Source: Mesotaenium endlicherianum
Taxonomy: Eukaryota > Streptophyta > Zygnematophyceae > Zygnematales > Mesotaeniaceae
Direction of reading: 5' to 3'
NCBI GenBank assembly: GCA_009602735.1
Contig: WELA01004268.1
Span: 1,673,816 to 1,713,950, forward strand
Length of the DNA stretch: 40,135 bases
A program made the translations under genes and the position numbers. Below, one piece after another: positions 1 through 10,786 of the stretch. Within the stretch, counting starts at the first letter, position 1. Each line of letters opens with the position of its first letter. The notes under the pieces were generated by a model. The model saw only the letters and a list, made by a program, of their open reading frames with translations, did not search any database and was not told the origin of the DNA.

Positions 1-200
1 CCCCCCCCCCCCCCCCCCCCCCCCGGCCCCTTTCTCCTTCCCCGCTCCGCCCACTTACCCGAACAATCCTTGGTCCCTCCCTTTCCGTCTCCCCCTTTCG
101 TGTGGCATCCTGCTTCCACCTCTCCCCCCTTCCCTCCTCCTCGCCCCCTCCTCCATTTTCACTCCTTCGTGGCGCTGCCTGATGGCACCATGTGCTTAAG
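1..200. other. Poly(C) contig edge and pyrimidine-rich sequence upstream of the first visible exon
   Basis: The window opens with a run of 24 C residues, followed by C/T-rich sequence up to about position 170. The pyrimidine-rich stretch just before the AG at 199-200 looks like the 3' end of an intron of the HMA1-like gene. I see no coding sequence that I can assign here. The homopolymer probably marks the place where assembly stopped. Confidence 0.5.
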
Positions 201-2200
201 GGCGGCGGCGGTTGTGATGAGGGGGCAGGTGACACTGTTCCACTTTGAGGACAAGGTGAGGCCCGGCGCGAAGAGCGTCATCACGCAGCTGCAGGACGAG
301 TGGGGTGCCAGTGTGCTCATGCTCACGGGCGACCACGAGGCGTCCGCGCGCCGCGTGGCCCAGGTGGTGGGCATCCACGAGCGCGACACCTACGCGGGCC
401 TGAAGCCCGAGGACAAGCTGGCCCGCGTTCGGTCACTGGCAGATGCTGCAGGTGCGCGCTCTCCGCCTGCTTGCCTGCTGCCAGCCACGCTCGCTCGTCC
501 TCGCCTACGTCCTCCGTGCCCTTGCTCGTGCCCTTGCTCTTGTGCGCGCATCCCGCACTTCTTCTGAGTGGGGTTTCCTGACCCTGCTATATATTGGTGA
601 GTGCTCAAAAAAGGTGAGGGGTTGGTTCTTGTGGCTGATATCCTTGTGGGTCATTGACTAGATAATGCACCTGAGGGGTGTGACTATGTCTTTCTGGAAC
701 TTCGGTGGTGTTGTAAGCCCGGCGCCATTGCTTGGAAGGCTCCTGGCTCACCTCTACGTGAAGAACGGTCCAATCGCGTGCTTCAGCAAGGGTAACATCC
801 ACGCCATTTCAAAGCTGCTTTCTCTTCCTATGCATGGGTGTGTGCGTATGTGTGCATGTGTGTGCGTGTGCGTGTGCGTGTGTGTGTGTGCGTGCATGCA
901 CGCGTGCACGTGCACGTGCAGCGAAAGAGTCGCGGGGGGGCCTGGTGATGGTGGGGGACGGCATCAACGACGCGCCCGCTCTGGCTGCCGCGACGATCGG
1001 CATAGTTCTCGCGGAGCGGGCCTCTGCCACGGCGGTGGCGGCCGCCGACGTGCTCCTTCTGCAGAGCGACATTTCAGCTGTGCCCTTTGTGATGGCCAAG
1101 GCGCAGCAGACCGTTGCGCTGGTACGCTTGCATGGCCTTTGGGCCCCCGCCGCTTGGTGCACGCCACCTGGCAGCTGAAACCTCTCCTTGAGTACTGAGT
1201 CTTGGGGACTGGTCGGGCAGCGGGCCCTAAGCCAGAGGCTCTGTCGCTCTGCGTTGTCGATAAAGCTCCAACGTAGCAAGCAGTGTCCGCTGGCTTTGTT
1301 TCTCTAGACTTGTCTCGGTGCATGTGTACATAGAGGCATGCATGCGCGTGCTTTGAGGAATCACATGGCTGTCAGATTACAAAGTACTTGATACACACGG
1401 TGACGTTAGATGTGTACGAATGAATGTGTTCCTTCAGGCGCACGCGAGGTCACTCTCACCGCGTGTGCTAGCTCATTGTGCTTCTCACGTGAGACCCACC
1501 TTCTTGCTCCACTCCTGGCTGTGGTGGTGCCCTGTGCCCCGCTGCCGTGGTTGGGACTTGTTATGCCACATTGAATGGGATGGGGAGTAAGAGAGCGCCA
1601 AGACGAAGCGAGGGTGGTGCCTGTGATGTGAATGTGCGAGGGCGCAGGTGAAGCAAAACGTGGCGCTGGCTCTCTTCTGTCTGCTTGTCGCGGCCGTGTC
1701 GGCCCTGCTTGGGGCCGCGCCCCTGTGGCTTACCGTGAGTGGTTCCCCTCTCACTCTGACCCCCCGTGAGATGTGGTCTAAGAAAGTAGCCAGGAGGTTT
1801 ATGGTCTGTGTACGTGTGTCTCTGGTCTCCGCCCGCCTTACATGTCTTCCTCGCAATTTTCTACCGCTGGGCAATGTGTCTTATGTAGAGCAACTGCTTG
1901 CTGCTGCTGTAGTGGAGGTTACGGCTTTGAGTTCCCGGGGTGAGGGTATGTATAGAAACTTTGCAATGGCATTAATAGTCTCGGTCATCCTGGTATCCGG
2001 ATGTTATGCAGGTGTTGGTGCATGAGGGCGGCACAATCTTAGTTGGTCTAAATTCTGTCCGTGCTTTTAATAAGCCGCACTTGAAGCGAAAGAATATGTT
2101 GCTTAACATCAAGAACTTCTTCAGTCGAGTTTCTACAAGTCATTCCCAAGAAGATATGTCGTTGAACAGCTCAGAATCTGTGCCCCTATCAACGGCGTAG
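201..2200 (+). CDS. HMA1: HMA1-like P1B-type heavy-metal ATPase, 3' portion (5' part outside window)
   Basis: C-terminal part of a metal-pumping P-type ATPase. Exons by splice phase: ~201-451, 922-1121, 1648-1734, 2012-2200 (TAG). The first encodes the end of the P-domain with the hinge motif TGDHEAS and LKPEDKL. The second has the invariant GDGINDAPAL followed by ATIGIVLAERASATA. The third encodes a hydrophobic helix beginning VKQNVALAL. The fourth starts VLVHEGGT and contains LNSVRAFN, the last membrane segment and tail typical of HMA1. In land plants HMA1 is in the chloroplast envelope and moves Cu/Zn and possibly Ca; localisation here is inference. The phosphorylated DKTG aspartate, the metal-site helix and the N-terminus lie off the left edge. 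The 5' boundary at ~201 is uncertain. Exon 4 is much less GC-rich at third positions than exons 1-3. The family call is firm; substrate is not. Confidence 0.9.
837..920 (+). repeat. TG/CG-rich alternating purine-pyrimidine tract at an intron 3' end
   Basis: Imperfect (TG)n with interspersed CG and CA steps fills the last ~85 bases of the first visible HMA1 intron and runs directly into the acceptor AG at 920-921. There is no conventional polypyrimidine tract. Alternating purine-pyrimidine DNA of this sort can adopt Z-DNA, but that is only a possibility here. Confidence 0.8.
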
Positions 2201-3178
2201 CTTAGATTGAGCAGTATAGTCCAATTTGTGGTGTAATAGCATGAATACGGTTTAGCTTCAAAGAATCATCTATTGTATTCTCATATGTAAGAGCATAGTC
2301 ATAATTAGCTGTAAACTTGTAATTGCAACTAATTGTTGGGGGAATGTACCCTCGCATTCAGAATATATGGTTATGAAGGCTTGGCACTACTACATTCGCC
2401 TTACGCACCCTTGACAATGTGGTTACTCCATTATGGAGGAATTTGGTTATACTCAAACAGGATTTGCATGTGTCTTCTCAAGTTTGTGATTCAGTCAACT
2501 CTTTCTTATCAGCACCTTTATTATAGTGTCTACGTTCATACTTCAGGTGTGTGTGCTGCAACTTTTCAAAGAAGAATGCCTTTTGCTGAACATTTTATGG
2601 ATCAGCGTCGCATGCAAAAGATTTGTCAAAAGAGTAATGGCCAATATTCAATTCTTGATATGCATATAGCAATAAGTAAGTGTTAGAGCTTATATTACTC
2701 GTTGAAAGTATGACTTTGTTCCCAAACCTTGACATTGCTCGAAGACGTAGGAAATGTTGATATATTTAAGGCATATTATTTTGGTTGATCACTAAAGTTT
2801 TTGATTGAAAAGCAACGTGAACGAATATTGCTTGAACATCGGGACGCGTGCACACCTTTTTTAGTCGATGCAAAGTGCAATGAAACCAAAACCCTCTAGA
2901 GTTTATTTGTTGGTAATCATATATAGGAAGTAGTGTTTGGTGCTTTGGGTTTGATAGCTTCGAATTCATTGGGAGAAATTTGATATACATTGATCTAATA
3001 TTGCCATGTGCTGCTTGGGGCTCGGGGAGGTCAACTTCATAAGAGCTTTTAGCAATATTCTTCTTTGTTCATATTGAAAGTCAGATGAAACAATTTTCAG
3101 GTTGTCTCTTCGTGTTTGGTGCTCGTCATATTTTGAGTATAGGCCGCGTTGCATGAGCTACTGTTTCAAACTTTTTTT

Positions 3179-3339
3179 GTCTCGCGCTTTAAGTGGTGGT
3201 CGTATGTCACTATGTTTGCATGGACCGTAGGTTGGTATCTTCTTTCTCTTATAATGTCTCACGCTTTAAGTGGTGGTCGTACTTCGTGATGTCACTATGT
3301 TCGCATGGACCGTAGGTTGGTATCTTCTTTCTCTTATAA
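3179..3339. repeat. Near-perfect tandem duplication, two units of ~76 and ~84 bp
   Basis: Copy 1 is 3179-3254 and copy 2 is 3256-3339. Both run from GTCTCRCGCTTTAAGTGG to TTCTTTCTCTTATAA with only a couple of base differences. Copy 2 carries an extra eight bases (CTTCGTGA) after GGTGGTCGTA. The high identity points to a recent duplication. No coding potential is seen. Confidence 0.9.
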
Positions 3340-4513
3340 ATCAACAGTAAAAGTGGAAGGAGATATGTGGCTTGAGGAAGCACGTCGGACCGCGGCTATG
3401 TGGTTGACCCTCAAAATCGGATGGGGGGTTGGTTGAGGAGACTAGGCTTCTATGACCACGGCTTAATGCTCATGAATAAATTTCAGTTCAATTTGTTTCT
3501 TTGCTATTTATATTGATAATTTTGAATGACGAGGCCAAATACAACTAGAATTTATAATAGGTCTGTTGCCCTTCATCATCTAGAGTTCGTACAATAATAT
3601 TAAAGACGTATCAAGGGACATCACTGAATGAATGGGCTAACAGTAACATAAGGTAAGTCAGACACAGTAGTTACATACCACACACATATCGCATATTATC
3701 GTCAATATCCATGGAAATGTGCAAGTGGCCAAATGTCAAAATTTGATTAAGGCACTCGAGGCTAATACAAGGCCTGAGCGTCAATGGGTTGGAATTCAAC
3801 CAGACCCACTATGAGAATTCTGATGTAAAATTTAAGTGAAATTTATATTTTAGCAGATCGATGAGATTAATTGAGTGGTGGAAGCATTTGACGCAGTGTT
3901 GTCTTCGAAATATTAGAGGTGAATTTGAGAACAGGAAGATTGCCTTGCCGCCAACTTGTCATGCTAGATAAGTAAGGTTTGGCACGTCTCAGACTTAAGT
4001 GCTCCATATAATGAGTCTTTCGCAGGCTATGCTGCAGAAGTCTTTTGTTATAATGTAGAAATATGCACAAACAATGATGAACTCTCACAAGAGTCTCTAA
4101 AATAAGCAAGAAAAGGTTGAATATGCAATAGAGTGAGCACCAATAAGTTGGCACTCTGAAGTGATGGATTTAATGAGATCGGTGATAGAAGAGGGGGTGT
4201 TTTATTAGAGTATAGTCCTTGCATGAGACTGTAATTTTGTGACTTTGCTCGCCACAAATAAGTCCAAAATGCGACCAAAAATAGGTTCATATAGATATAA
4301 TGCATTCTATAAAGCCTCAATAGTAGAAGCTTAAAACATAATAGAGACATAAGTGTTGCCTTCACTTCACTTTGTAAGTTACACAATGTCTTTAATCGGG
4401 CTACTATAACAAAGGTAGAGCAAATCTATATTGAATATACACAAGAGAATGCAAGTAAATATTTGTATCTAGTCACCTTCTAGATCAAACCTAAGTAGAA
4501 ACTAATTTTCAAT

Positions 4514-4555
4514 TTCAAGCCCGCTTTTCATCTTCAAATTCAAGCCCGCTTTTCA
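4514..4555. repeat. 17-bp direct repeat
   Basis: TTCAAGCCCGCTTTTCA occurs at 4514-4530 and again, identically, at 4539-4555, separated by 8 bases. It lies about 390 bases upstream of the Trx-Grx start codon. It may be a simple duplication or part of an upstream regulatory region; the sequence does not decide. Confidence 0.8.
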
Positions 4556-4943
4556 AACATTCGTGGAAGAAAAGACGAAGACGTTATCTCGAGAAGCCCT
4601 CTTGTCGCGGAATCAAGCATCGCTAACTTTGGCCTTCGATGCCGCATTTTTGCGTGCGTCGTTGGTTACAACCCTCTTCGCGTCAAGGTGTCTCGACAGC
4701 AGAAAGAGTTGAAGACACCACGGTGACGCCTAAGCAGTAGGCTCCAGGATGCTCCAGGAGCAATAGAAGCCAATTCCACCCTGCATGACGCCTGATGGTC
4801 TCTCTCCGCGATAGATCGCTTCATGCTTCTTGGAGGTCGCGGTGCTCAAGTTTCGTGCTATGACTTGACGAGTTCGTGATCTGCATAAGTGATTATTGCA
4901 GTTTCTCGTAGATTAGTGGTACATCTCCTAGCTTGCGGCACCC

Positions 4944-7368
4944 ATGGCAACAGCAGGGGCTGTCATCGATGTGAAGTCGCTGGATGACTTTAATGCCCTT
5001 GTAAAGGAGGCAACGTCAGCTGCCGTTCACATGTGGGCGACCTGGTGTGAACCCTGTAAATACATGGACACAGTCTTCCATCAGTTAGCTTCTGAGAATC
5101 CTAAGGCACGATTTCTCAAGGTATGGCTCACCTGACCCCAAACCTTTTAGAAAATGGCCTATCCAGTAGTCACGATGATTCACTGTGATTCATCACACTG
5201 ATAGAATTTCACCCTTATTAAACCTAAACTATTTCTTGTATGTCTAATGAAGGTCACTTAGAAGAAGGTTGAGTAAGCGTTATCCTTGGTGGTTCAACAA
5301 TGGATTATATGGTTACTTGAGTTTGTTCTTTGTGCCTTTCCACAGAGCAAAAAAGTTGCACCTAAGGTATTGGTATCGTTTATAATTGACTACCTAGTCT
5401 ATGCAGCACACAACTCTTCACCTAGCCCGCCTTGCCTCTGTACTTGGTGATGAGAGGGCCAGGGAGGCCCCTCTGCAGTGACCTACGTCAAGCTATTGTT
5501 ACACGACGTTGTTTAGTCGATGAATAAGACAAACCAGCTTGTGTTCTTGTGGCGCTTACTGAGTTATGCCCTCACAGGTGGAAGCAGAAGAGCACCCGGA
5601 GATATCTGAGCAGTATGACGTCACTGCCGTGCCCTTTTTCCTTTTTTTCCAGGTGAGGACTCCCAGCACCCTTAACAACCCTCCCTGGATAGGACTTCGA
5701 CATCAATAGCAGGAAGGGGGGGAGAAGGGGGTGTTTTGATAGAAGGCTTTCTTTTTCGTGGGTTCCTCATCCCATAAGGGGTAATGCGTCTGGACAGCAG
5801 TGCCTTCTGGTGCAAGCGCTAGACGTGGTAAGCAGGGAAAAGCTGGTATTCACTGCTATGAAGATGTGGTGCTGTCATAACCAGGGTTATGCAAAAACTG
5901 ATGAATATTATTATTGCTCGTGATGGTAGAGACTCTTGCTCGTGATTGTAAAGGGCAGAATCCACTGCAAGCCTGTGGGAGGTGGGCATTTGTTGTGGAG
6001 TGAGGCATACAGCTGGAGTTGTTATGGAAGAGCTTGATCGGTATACGCGCCAGACCATGGCCTGATCTGTAGCCTTTTTTTCTTCATATGCGGCAGAACA
6101 GCAAACTGGTTGATAGGCTCGAGGGAGCCAACCCGTCGCAGCTAGCCCACAAAGTCGCCAAGCACATAGCATCTGGACTTGCCGCCGCCAATCATGCCCC
6201 TTCGTCCGCCCCGTCAGCATCAGGTGCTGCTGGGACGCCAGCTGTCCTTCAATCAGTCTTGACTGGCTATCAGGAAGCCGCAGCGTTGCCGGCACCCAGA
6301 GCAGCTGCCGCCGGCAATGCCAATGGCGTTGCTTCTAGAGGCACGATGGCCTCTTACGGCGGCCCTCTGACTTCTGACACAAGGCAGAGGCTGGAGCTGC
6401 TGGTGAAGTCTAAACCGGTGATGGTGTTTATCAAGGGTGTCCCTGATGCACCCAGGTGCGGCTTTAGCTCGAAGGTGGTGAATGCTTTGAGGGAGGAGGG
6501 GGTGGACTTTGGGAGTGTCGACATCCTGCAGGACGAGGAGGTGAGGCAGGGGTTGAAGGAGCTGTCAAACTGGCCCACGTTTCCCCAGCTGTACTGCAAG
6601 GGTGAGCTTGTTGGGGGATGCGACATCATTCTAGAGATGCATGAGAATGGGGAGCTCAGGCAGCTGTTTGAAGACGAAGGAGTGCGAGGAGGCGGCGACA
6701 CACTGAAGCAACAGCTGCAGGAGCTTGTCACGTCGAAGAAGACCATGCTCTTCATGAAGGTAGTTCTTTCCTTCGGGGCTTTGTTGATTTTGGTGTTACA
6801 CTCATTGTGCCAATATGTGTTGCAGAATCTGCGTGTACTGCGAGTGATTGTCGACATAGCAGGTAATGTCAAGTATTGTTTGAACACATGATTCTCATCG
6901 CGTTTTCCGGCTTGGGCCGCAATCCTGCTTGAAAGGCAATTGGGGTGGAGGACGGTGTGGGTTGCCGGAAACGCTAGCAAGAGGAGGGCGTGAGAGGACA
7001 GGAGACGATGGGTCTCACAACATTGTCATGCCCTTGTGAAGAAGTGAATTCCCGACTCTCTGCACCCACAGTGCAATGTTCATTAATCATCACAAATTGC
7101 TGAGGCTATTGCCATGTTATTGTAGGGTACACCGGAGGAGCCCCGCTGTGGATTCAGCAAGAAGGTGGTTCAGTATTTGAGAGAAGATGCACTTGATTTT
7201 GGCACATTTGACATCCTGAGTGACCAGAAAGTTAGAGAGGGTTTGAAAGACTTTTCAAATTGGCCTACTTATCCACAGTTATACCACAATGGTGAATTAG
7301 TTGGAGGTTGCGACATTATTTCAGAGATGCATAGCAATGGGGAGCTTAAAGAGGTACTTGGTAGTTAA
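4944..7368 (+). CDS. Monothiol glutaredoxin-3/PICOT-type protein (thioredoxin-Grx-Grx)
   Basis: Four exons: 4944-5120, 5578-5652, 6097-6759, 7126-7368. They give 385 residues with all phases closing at zero. Residues ~1-100 form a thioredoxin-like domain with WATWCEPC at 31-38. An Ala/Ser/Pro-rich linker follows. Two monothiol glutaredoxin domains then each carry CGFS (Cys ~205 and ~313), WPTFPQLY or WPTYPQLY, and GELVGGCDI. Proteins of this family bind a glutathione-ligated [2Fe-2S] cluster through the CGFS cysteine and act in cytosolic/nuclear iron-sulfur delivery and redox signalling. Two Grx domains match animal/fungal GLRX3, whereas land-plant GRXS17 has three. Oddity: the Trx domain has a full CxxC, which family members I know lack. 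ATG 4944 begins directly before the Trx domain. It converges with CSN6 353 bases downstream. Confidence 0.95.
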
Positions 7369-7721
7369 TATGTCGTTTTCAGACTTTTGAGCAAAAATTA
7401 TGTGCCTCATGATGTCAACTCTCAATGTACATATAAACATTTGCTTATTCTCAAAATGTACATGTATATTGGGAAAATTTCCCTTGTATATAAAAAACAC
7501 TGCACTGAGTCATTGCTTGAAAGTCAGCAGTAAAAGGCTGACCATTCTCTTGTCTATCTTGCAAAGTAGCACAGAACATAAGAGTGTGATGTGGTGTATC
7601 ATATCCCCACTTATTATTACTTATGTTCCTACCTGCTAAACCATGTGAGAAAATGGGGCATCAAGAGTCACATATTTACACTGCGACATTCTGTATATAC
7701 CTCGTGACCAGAAAGACCTGA
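7369..7721. other. Convergent intergenic spacer (3' UTRs of Trx-Grx and CSN6)
   Basis: 353 bases between the stop codons of two convergent genes. On the minus strand, TGTAA (a chlorophyte-type polyadenylation signal) occurs at about 7675-7680, some 45 bases past the CSN6 stop, and is a plausible 3'-end signal. Nothing else recognisable is present. Confidence 0.4.
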
Positions 7722-10094
7722 TCAGGCAAACGCTGCCCTGCCTCCGCGTCTTCCCTGTTTATCATATGCTACATTGAACTTGTCAACAAGTTCATTTATA
7801 GAGCTGCGCACAAAACACTCCTACAATAGTCAGACCAAGCAGTCAAATATGCTTTTCATTGGGGATTAGTAACTGGTAGCCAAATATACCATCTTGCACA
7901 GCAATACGCTCCTTCCAAGTACCCCAACCCCCCCATTGAGAACAGTTATGGTCTCATACCTTGTGCCTTTTGTGATGCTTGCCAGGAATGTAACAATCAG
8001 AGTATCATTCATTTCCTGCACCATAATCAACAGCGCAGGCATCACCATCAGCACCACGTATGCATTACAAATGCTAATGCCACATCAAAAGACGAGAAGT
8101 GACCACCCTCACCACAGACAAACACTAGTTTTGGACAACCACTTACCGTGAGAAAATCTTCTTGGAATTTAGGCGAGTCAATCGTGGGAAGCCGCCGGAC
8201 AAGACTGGACACTTGCCGTAGCAAAGAATGGTCATATGGAACATTTCCTGCACAAGATTCAACCATCGCCACAATTTAACCCTCCCTAATCTTGACAACT
8301 GGCACCTCAAAAACCAAGGAACGTACCAAAGATATAGGACCAACACATTGCCCAACATGATAGTCAATGAAGTACCTGACTGCAAAGATGTCAGCAGATG
8401 ATGTAACGCTCGAATCCGACTGTTGAGCATCTTAATTGCACTGTGCATCCCGGTCAAGTGGGCAGCCACTGCAAAACCCTCCACCATGTTAATTAGCACA
8501 AAAAGCTTCCCATCTTGTGCAAGAATTGAGACAAAAATCAAGCAGGAGACCACAAGCACCATCATCATCATAACAAGAAAAAAAGTGACTGCTAAGTTGA
8601 CACCAAAGAATAGCTACATCACCAAGTAAATCAAAGGCTATGAAAAACCTCGGCTTACATTGTGTTGCTGCCGAACTTCCATCTGATGGCTTGATATGTG
8701 CAACATGATCCACCGATATACGTTCTGCTTCCACTGTCTGCACATTAAACACAACAAAATTTGTCCAACACCCGCACTTTTTACACCCTACGAGTTTCAA
8801 CAACCCTTTGGCATTGGCACAGCTACTAGCTGTAATTTACTGCTTGTCAAGGGTATGCTACCCGATTATATGATTTTTCAAAGAGAAACCAGATGAAAGC
8901 TGAAGGCACAGCCACAATACCCCAGCATTAAAGAGGGAGTCCAGATAACTCACCTCAATCGTGTAATTAGCCTTGACAAAGATTAGAGAAGGGTTGCCAT
9001 CGATGACATGAAGCTCTGGTTGGATGGAAAGAGCGCAAGATAGCAGCCAATTAGCGGATGATGAGATTTAATACGTGTAGTTGAACTCAGTGACAACTAA
9101 TTCATGCACCAGATGTTACGCATCACTAGAAAAGCTAGTCAGAGGACTATATGGGATAATCAATATACATGTTACTTCCAGAGGCACCGTTCCCCGGAGG
9201 GACAAATCAGTTGCTCCGCTGCAAGTATTCAATATTTCCCCCAAAAAAAGTGTTGCAGAGGAGCAAATATGCAGTCTGCGCTGGGAAGGGGATGAAGGAA
9301 TCAAGACGTCGAAGAGCACGACACACAGGGAATACTTGCTTGAGATTTGCTCACCATTCTCATAGATAGTGATAGGCAGATCTTTCCCAGCAAGATTCAC
9401 TGCGGGATTCAGCAGCAAGTAGATAGGGCTCTCATTAAATTCCATGAACTGCGCAGTAGCACATATATGTCTACAGTCAATAAAAACTGCTCATGCTGAG
9501 AAGTTATACAGAAAGGTAAGCACAGGAGCAGAAGCTATGCTGCTGAACTGACCTCTTTCTGTACAATAATGTCGGTGTCTTTAACTTCACTTCCTGTAGA
9601 GTACCAGCCAAGGATGTCATACTTTGGGAACACTTTCTTGTCTGCAGGGTAATTTAGCAATGCACCACTCAGCGATTAGTCAGTCTCCACTACCCAGAGC
9701 AGTGGACATTTCAGCAAATAGTCGGTCAGTGCTACTAGGAGCAAATCTAGAACCCGATGGGAGGGACTACATATGGAAAGTGCAACTTACAATGCTCAGC
9801 TTTTATTTGCATGAAAGCCCTGTCAAAGGAGATCTTCTTGCCCTTGGAAGATTCATGAGCTCCACTGGATCTAGAATCGGGATCACTAATTTCTCCTTTG
9901 TCGACAGATACCAGCTCATGCCGCAATTCAAAAGAATTGAAAATTTCCACATCACGGCCTGTTTGAATGCCTATCAGGCAGCCGCCAACACGAGAGGATT
10001 CTCCTGTTTGAGCTCGTACTCGTGTGTGATGGTCTGAAATGTTCAAGATCACCAAAGGGTGAAGCTTAAAAGTGAGTCCACTGGCGGAAGACAT
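7722..10094 (-). CDS. CSN6: COP9 signalosome complex subunit 6 (MPN-domain protein)
   Basis: Nine exons on the minus strand: 10094-9791, 9641-9553, 9448-9355, 9015-8954, 8737-8659, 8468-8376, 8247-8147, 8015-7960, 7803-7722. All phases close and give 319 residues, the family's usual size. Landmarks in order: GLTFKLHPLVILNISDH and VEIFNSFEL (MPN start), YDILGWYSTGSE, LLNPAVNLAGKDLPITIYE, ELHVIDG, ETVEAERISVDHVAH, LTGMHSAIKMLNSRI, LLRQVSSLVRRLP, and a basic C-terminus RRGGRAAFA. CSN6 is the non-catalytic MPN partner of CSN5 in the complex that removes NEDD8 from cullins. As expected, the JAMM metal-binding HxH is absent, and GWYSTG stands where GWYHSH-type sequence would be. It is head-to-head with the SDR gene. 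The identification is secure. Confidence 0.97.
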
Positions 10095-10786
10095 CTAAAA
10101 ACTTGCACTTCTCTTAAATGCTCTTGTTCTGGGGTTGTGCTCGCAAGTACACCTGCAGCGGTCGCAATGGACGCGATGACCCAAGACAATCAGATTGAAG
10201 GTGTGAAGGACAATGAGCGGTCACTTGAGCTCTACAGCTTGCTAAGAGATAAGCCCCATCCCTTGGAGATACAAATATCAACAAGATGAACACCTTGATG
10301 GACAAGCACAGTCGCGACAACAATGTTGAAATAAATTCTAGCCCCAGTCTGCCCCAGTCGCAATGTTACTCTAGCCTAAACGACGTTTACAGCGCAAATC
10401 CGCGGCTAATTAGGCACGTTCTCTTGGGTACAACCGTACAACGATGAACACGGTACATGTGTTGCGGTAAAAGACAGCGACAAGCGAGAAATTGTCGTCT
10501 ACTGTGGTCTACTGCAGTCTACTGGGTGCTACAGCACTTCGCCACAGAAACGCCACGTTTGTCTATTGAAAATGCTAATACAAGCCCAGCTTTTCGAAGC
10601 ATGCGAAAGGGAGTAATCACTAAAATAAGAATTCATAAGTTAACAAATTCCATGTGGAGCTCTGTAGGTCCAAACCAAAGCACTTGCACTAACTGAAAGA
10701 GGTTTCTAGCACAATAATTGGATGCTTCGGCCAGGGTACACGTAGTGCGACCAGTTGAGCAAGTTTAGCAAAGCATTTCCTTAGCC
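10095..10786. promoter_or_regulatory. Shared upstream region of divergent CSN6 and SDR genes
   Basis: 692 bases between two start codons pointing away from each other. It must contain the 5' UTRs and promoters of both genes. I see no clear TATA box or other recognised element, and no ORF resembling a protein family. Confidence 0.4.

Larger units (their letters stand above)
2201..4943. other. AT-rich intergenic region, no gene recognised
   Basis: About 2.7 kb between the HMA1-like stop and the Trx-Grx start. It is clearly more AT-rich than the HMA1 exons on its left. Short open frames exist on both strands (for example around 3867-4386 on the minus strand), but none resembles a known family or shows splice-coherent neighbours. 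It holds an ~80-bp tandem duplication (3179-3339) and a 17-bp direct repeat (4514-4530 and 4539-4555). Some of it may be decayed mobile-element sequence, but I could not identify terminal repeats or a protein domain. The last few hundred bases should include the promoter and 5' UTR of the downstream gene. Confidence 0.5.

Noticed and set aside
3867..4386. Two overlapping minus-strand frames rich in Leu and Tyr
   Set aside because: AT-rich sequence gives such hydrophobic frames by chance. No domain and no splice-consistent partner exons were found.
2201..4943. Inserted virus or retroelement in the AT-rich spacer
   Set aside because: No reverse transcriptase, integrase, capsid or helicase motif, no terminal repeats and no target-site duplication could be read; low GC alone is not evidence.
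9081..9365. Plus-strand frames overlapping CSN6
   Set aside because: They are antisense to CSN6 exon 3 and its flanking intron sequence.
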